64,000 nt of DNA from Brevundimonas sp. (GTDB lineage Bacteria > Pseudomonadota > Alphaproteobacteria > Caulobacterales > Caulobacteraceae), in assembly GCA_016742215.1 (NCBI GenBank), contig JACVCC010000002.1, positions 216,001 through 280,000 of the forward strand, given 5' to 3'. This document shows positions 61,555 to 64,000 of the stretch, in pieces. Position 1 is the first letter of the stretch; the number at the start of each line of letters is the position of its first letter. The notes under the pieces are model-generated. The model did not search any database, was not told where the DNA came from, and saw only the letters and a program-made list of their open reading frames with translations. A program made the position numbers and the translations under genes.

Positions 61555-61692
61555 AGTGTCGGTCACTCCGATTGGCGTGTGCGACCGATCATCGGCACGC
61601 CGGACAAGGGGAGGGACCCTTACGCAGAAGCAATTGGACAGGCCCCGCACAACCCTTCGGCGACCGGGGCAAGTCGAACAAGTTACTGAATG

Positions 61693-62949
61693 TTAATTTC
61701 CGGAGCGCGACACATAGAAGGTCGCCGCATTGCCGACCGCGTTGGCGCCGGTGATTACCGCACGGCTTGAGCCGTTGACCGTGGTGTTGGCGCGGGCCGA
61801 CACATCGCCGTAATTGGTCTGGTTGTTGGTGGCGTCCATATAGCCGGCGCACTCCGAGCAGGCGTAGCCGGTGACCTGGTTTCCGACCGCCTCGGCGCCG
61901 ACATAGATGTCGTAGCCGTTCGTGCCGACGAAGGTGGAGGTGACGTCCACCCCGCCCTCGTTGAACTGGGTGTTGTCGATCTCGACGAAGATGTCGTTGT
62001 TGCCGACCGACAGGGTGTTGGCGGCGCCGGAGGCATGGGCCTCGACGCGGCCGTAGTCGAAAGCGGTCGTGGTGGCGGCCGAGCGGACGTAGGAACTGTT
62101 CGACTGGCTGGAGCCGATCACGACCGAGCCGCCCTCGTTATAGAGCACGGCCTGGTTGGCGCTGGCCCGGGCGCGGGCCGCCAGGTTCCAGCCGTTGCCG
62201 GTGTTGGCGCTGGACTCGGCCTCAATGAAATCGGCGGTCGAGCTCTGGTTCAGTTCGAGGTTCTGGCCGGAGGTCTCGCCGCTGTTGACCGCGATGGCGT
62301 TGGCGATGGTCTGGGCCGTCACCGAGGCCTCGGCCGGAATATACTGGCTGTCGATGCGGCTGTACGAACGGACGACGGCGGCATTCGACTGGTCGATCGA
62401 TCCGCTGACCATCGATCCTTCGCCGTACAGGGCGGTGGTGTTGGAGATGGCCGAGGCCGCGACCGAGCCGCCGGACAACAGGCGGGCCGTGTCCGTGCCG
62501 ACCTCGCTGGTCGCATTGACGTTGCCGCCGGTGTTCGACTGGACCGCCTCGACGCCCAGCTCAGAATCATAGGCGCTGACGGCCAGATAGTTGCCGCCGG
62601 CCTGGGTCAGGACGTTGACCGGACCGCCGGTGTCGCCGCCCAGGGTCACGTCCGAGCGCGCGATGGCGTCGCCGCGCATGTCCTGATCGGACTGGACCAC
62701 GATGGAGTCGTTCTGCACCGCACCCGAGGCCTGGTTGCCCTGGGCGGAGGTGTTCACGGTCACCTGCCCGGTGGCGTCCACGACATTGATCGTCTGGTGC
62801 GAGAAGACGTCGCCCAGCTGCAGCTGTTCGTTCAGGACGATCGTGCCGTCCTGGGGGGCAGACTGTGCGGCGGCCTCAGTAGCGGCTGCGACGCACAGCG
62901 CCGTCGCGGCGATCGTGCCAGCGAGACGGATCCGCGCGGGTGGCGCCAT
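61693..62949 (-). CDS. hfaD: Holdfast attachment protein HfaD
   Basis: The 418-residue secreted protein has a signal (RIRLAGTIAATALCVAAATEAAA). Its long Asn/Gln/Ser/Val/Thr-rich beta-repeat body (for example GQVTVNTSAQGNQASGAVQN, LLSGGSVAASAISNTTALYG, LSVGNNDIFVEIDNTQFNEG) is typical of the amyloid-like/fibre-forming HfaD. HfaD anchors the polysaccharide holdfast to the stalk or pole surface together with HfaA and HfaB. It is the third gene of hfaA-hfaB-hfaD on the minus strand, and its start lies 74 bases inside hfaB. Confidence 0.82.
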   Translation of the reverse strand: MAPPARIRLAGTIAATALCVAAATEAAAQSAPQDGTIVLNEQLQLGDVFSHQTINVVDATGQVTVNTSAQGNQASGAVQNDSIVVQSDQDMRGDAIARSDVTLGGDTGGPVNVLTQAGGNYLAVSAYDSELGVEAVQSNTGGNVNATSEVGTDTARLLSGGSVAASAISNTTALYGEGSMVSGSIDQSNAAVVRSYSRIDSQYIPAEASVTAQTIANAIAVNSGETSGQNLELNQSSTADFIEAESSANTGNGWNLAARARASANQAVLYNEGGSVVIGSSQSNSSYVRSAATTTAFDYGRVEAHASGAANTLSVGNNDIFVEIDNTQFNEGGVDVTSTFVGTNGYDIYVGAEAVGNQVTGYACSECAGYMDATNNQTNYGDVSARANTTVNGSSRAVITGANAVGNAATFYVSRSGN

Positions 62950-63895
62950 TGTTCGTGTCCGTGTTGGTGTACGCGGGATAATAGCCGCCGGTCGGGCCGA
63001 CAGTGCCGCCGCCCAGCGGGTCGGGGCCGGCGGACAGGCAGGCCTCGGGGCCCGGCGCGCCGTAGAGGTTGGCCATGAACTCGACCGTCGCCCGTTCGAT
63101 CAGGGCGCGGACCGCCAGCTGCACCGGCTCCAGCCCGCCCTCGCCGGCGGAGAAGTCGAAGACGTTGCCGTCAAGGAAGTCGAAGATGCCGGCCGAGATC
63201 TCGCGACCGACGATCTGCTTCTGGTACGAAACGACGTCGACGACCTCCAGCGTGGTGGTCTGCACCAGTCGCAGGTCGATGGCGATGTTCATCACATAGG
63301 CCTTGCCCGCGAAGGCGGTCGACAGCGGGGTGTCGGTATTGGCCTGTCCGGCGGCGAGGTCGAAGCCGCCCGAACGGATGTTGTAGTTCACCTCGGTGAT
63401 GCCGCCGACGATGTAGAAGTCGGAGCCCGGGACCTGACCGGCGATGATGCGGCGGTACTGGACGTCCTCCGCCCCGCCCGCGCCCTCGTCGCCGATCAGG
63501 CGGTTGTTCGCGTAGCGGAGCTCCATCTCGGAGACCGAGGTGTCGTAGCGTTCGACGATCCGGGCGCCAGACTTCGCCAGCGCCGTCATGGCCATCAGCG
63601 AGGCGCCGCCGGTGATCTGCCGTCCGCCGTCCGCCGAGACGGTTCCGGTGTAGTCGGCGATGCGGGCCACGGCGATGCGCGGCGAGGGCAGGTTGTAGGA
63701 GCGGGCGTAGTTGGCCATGCAATACAGCGCGGCCGAATAGGGCGTCGGATTGGCGGTGACCGGCGCATTGCCGATCGGCGCGGCGTACTGGCCGTTCGGG
63801 CCCGCGCTCGCCGAGATGCAGCCGCTGAGCAGGGCCGCGGCCGAGCCCGCGACGCCAAGCGCACGAAGCCGACGGAATGTCCGGCCTGCGATCAT
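62876..63895 (-). CDS. hfaB: Holdfast anchoring lipoprotein HfaB (CsgG-like)
   Basis: The 339-residue protein begins with a lipoprotein signal ending AALLSGCISAS. It continues with RIAVARIADYTGTVSADGGR and SLMAMTALAKSGARIVERYD, like the curli secretion pore CsgG. DFYIVGGITEVNYNIRSGGF is the conserved CsgG-type strand pair. HfaB is required to export and assemble HfaA and HfaD. Its ATG overlaps the hfaA stop by four bases, and its unusual Arg-rich C-terminus (SRWHDRRDGAVRRSRY) is coded across the start of hfaD. Confidence 0.88.
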   Translation of the reverse strand: MIAGRTFRRLRALGVAGSAAALLSGCISASAGPNGQYAAPIGNAPVTANPTPYSAALYCMANYARSYNLPSPRIAVARIADYTGTVSADGGRQITGGASLMAMTALAKSGARIVERYDTSVSEMELRYANNRLIGDEGAGGAEDVQYRRIIAGQVPGSDFYIVGGITEVNYNIRSGGFDLAAGQANTDTPLSTAFAGKAYVMNIAIDLRLVQTTTLEVVDVVSYQKQIVGREISAGIFDFLDGNVFDFSAGEGGLEPVQLAVRALIERATVEFMANLYGAPGPEACLSAGPDPLGGGTVGPTGGYYPAYTNTDTNNGATRADPSRWHDRRDGAVRRSRY

Positions 63896-64000
63896 GGGTT
63901 CCTCGGGGTGGTGTTCAGGTTGGTTCCGGCATTGACGTTGCCGTTGTTCACCTGGGTGGAGTTGACGATCACCGTGTTGTGGCTGCCCTGCACGACGACG
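63892..64000 (-). CDS. hfaA: Holdfast attachment protein HfaA (partial, C-terminal end)
   Basis: Only the last 35 codons are in the window. They read VVVQGSHNTVIVNSTQVNNG then NVNAGTNLN, an Asn/Gln/Val repeat of curlin type with G-x-x-N-x-x spacing, and stop at TGA overlapping the hfaB ATG. HfaA is the short fibre subunit of the holdfast anchor. Identification depends on repeat character and position ahead of hfaB. Confidence 0.75.
   Translation of the reverse strand, partial: VVVQGSHNTVIVNSTQVNNGNVNAGTNLNTTPRNP

Noticed and set aside
58825..61689. 954-codon open frame opposite the M16 protease gene
   Set aside because: It is a shadow of the M16 gene. The protease has its signal peptide and zinc motif on the minus strand; the plus frame is Arg/Gly-rich with no domain.
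1..64000. tRNA, rRNA, tmRNA or RNase P RNA genes
   Set aside because: No cloverleaf with T-loop and acceptor pairing and no conserved core of these RNAs was noticed in the gaps. Without a covariance search a weak one could be missed.

Overview
The window is GC-rich, densely coded bacterial chromosome. It most likely comes from a stalked or holdfast-forming alphaproteobacterium of the order Caulobacterales, with a Brevundimonas/Caulobacter-like organism the best guess. The main reasons are a holdfast-anchoring operon (hfaA-hfaB-hfaD) at the right edge, a flagellin locus with a FlaG-like gene, a very large FlaE/FlaY-like protein and a sigma-54 promoter, a DUF1476 gene (alphaproteobacterial ATP-synthase zeta subunit), and an alphaproteobacterial GAAC-N7-GAAC SOS box before ssb. 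No tRNA, rRNA, CRISPR array, transposase or integrase was seen.

Layout. 1-2100: end of a TIGR01777-type epimerase gene, a probable 6S RNA, 5-formyltetrahydrofolate cyclo-ligase and a YmdB phosphoesterase. 2100-16900: purine-biosynthesis genes purB, purC, purS, purQ and purL, all on the minus strand but separated by transporters, lipoproteins, a PEBP protein, an HD hydrolase, a DNA glycosylase and a fasciclin lipoprotein. 16900-31300: GST, lytic transglycosylase, family-4 uracil-DNA glycosylase, ETF-quinone oxidoreductase, a TPR protein, ispE, a second fasciclin protein, a polysaccharide deacetylase and glyQS. 31300-36000: xthA and two adjacent secreted-protein genes that share a perfect 859-base block including their terminators. 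36000-42400: a run of overlapping genes (metallo-beta-lactamase hydrolase, enoyl-CoA hydratase, GNAT, DUF1285, NUDIX, CCA-adding enzyme), then an EEP nuclease-fold protein and DUF4112.

42500-44800 is a compact phage- or GTA-like cassette: a DUF2793 tail-fibre-like protein with a glycine-rich tail, an unknown 49-residue protein, a holin-sized membrane protein and an M15 endolysin-like peptidase. It has no capsid, packaging or integration genes. 44800-50200 is the flagellin locus. 50200-58600 holds ssb, an EamA exporter, lspA with a DUF3035 lipoprotein, a CPA2 antiporter, phoH with a leader terminator, a PAS protein and a Pro/Cys-rich secreted protein. 58700-64000 holds an M16 metalloprotease and the holdfast operon.

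The observations most worth following are the homogenised paralogue pair (33713-35714), the tail-fibre/lysis cassette beside the flagellins, and the possible attenuator in front of phoH. All family calls come from reading motifs; no database search was run.
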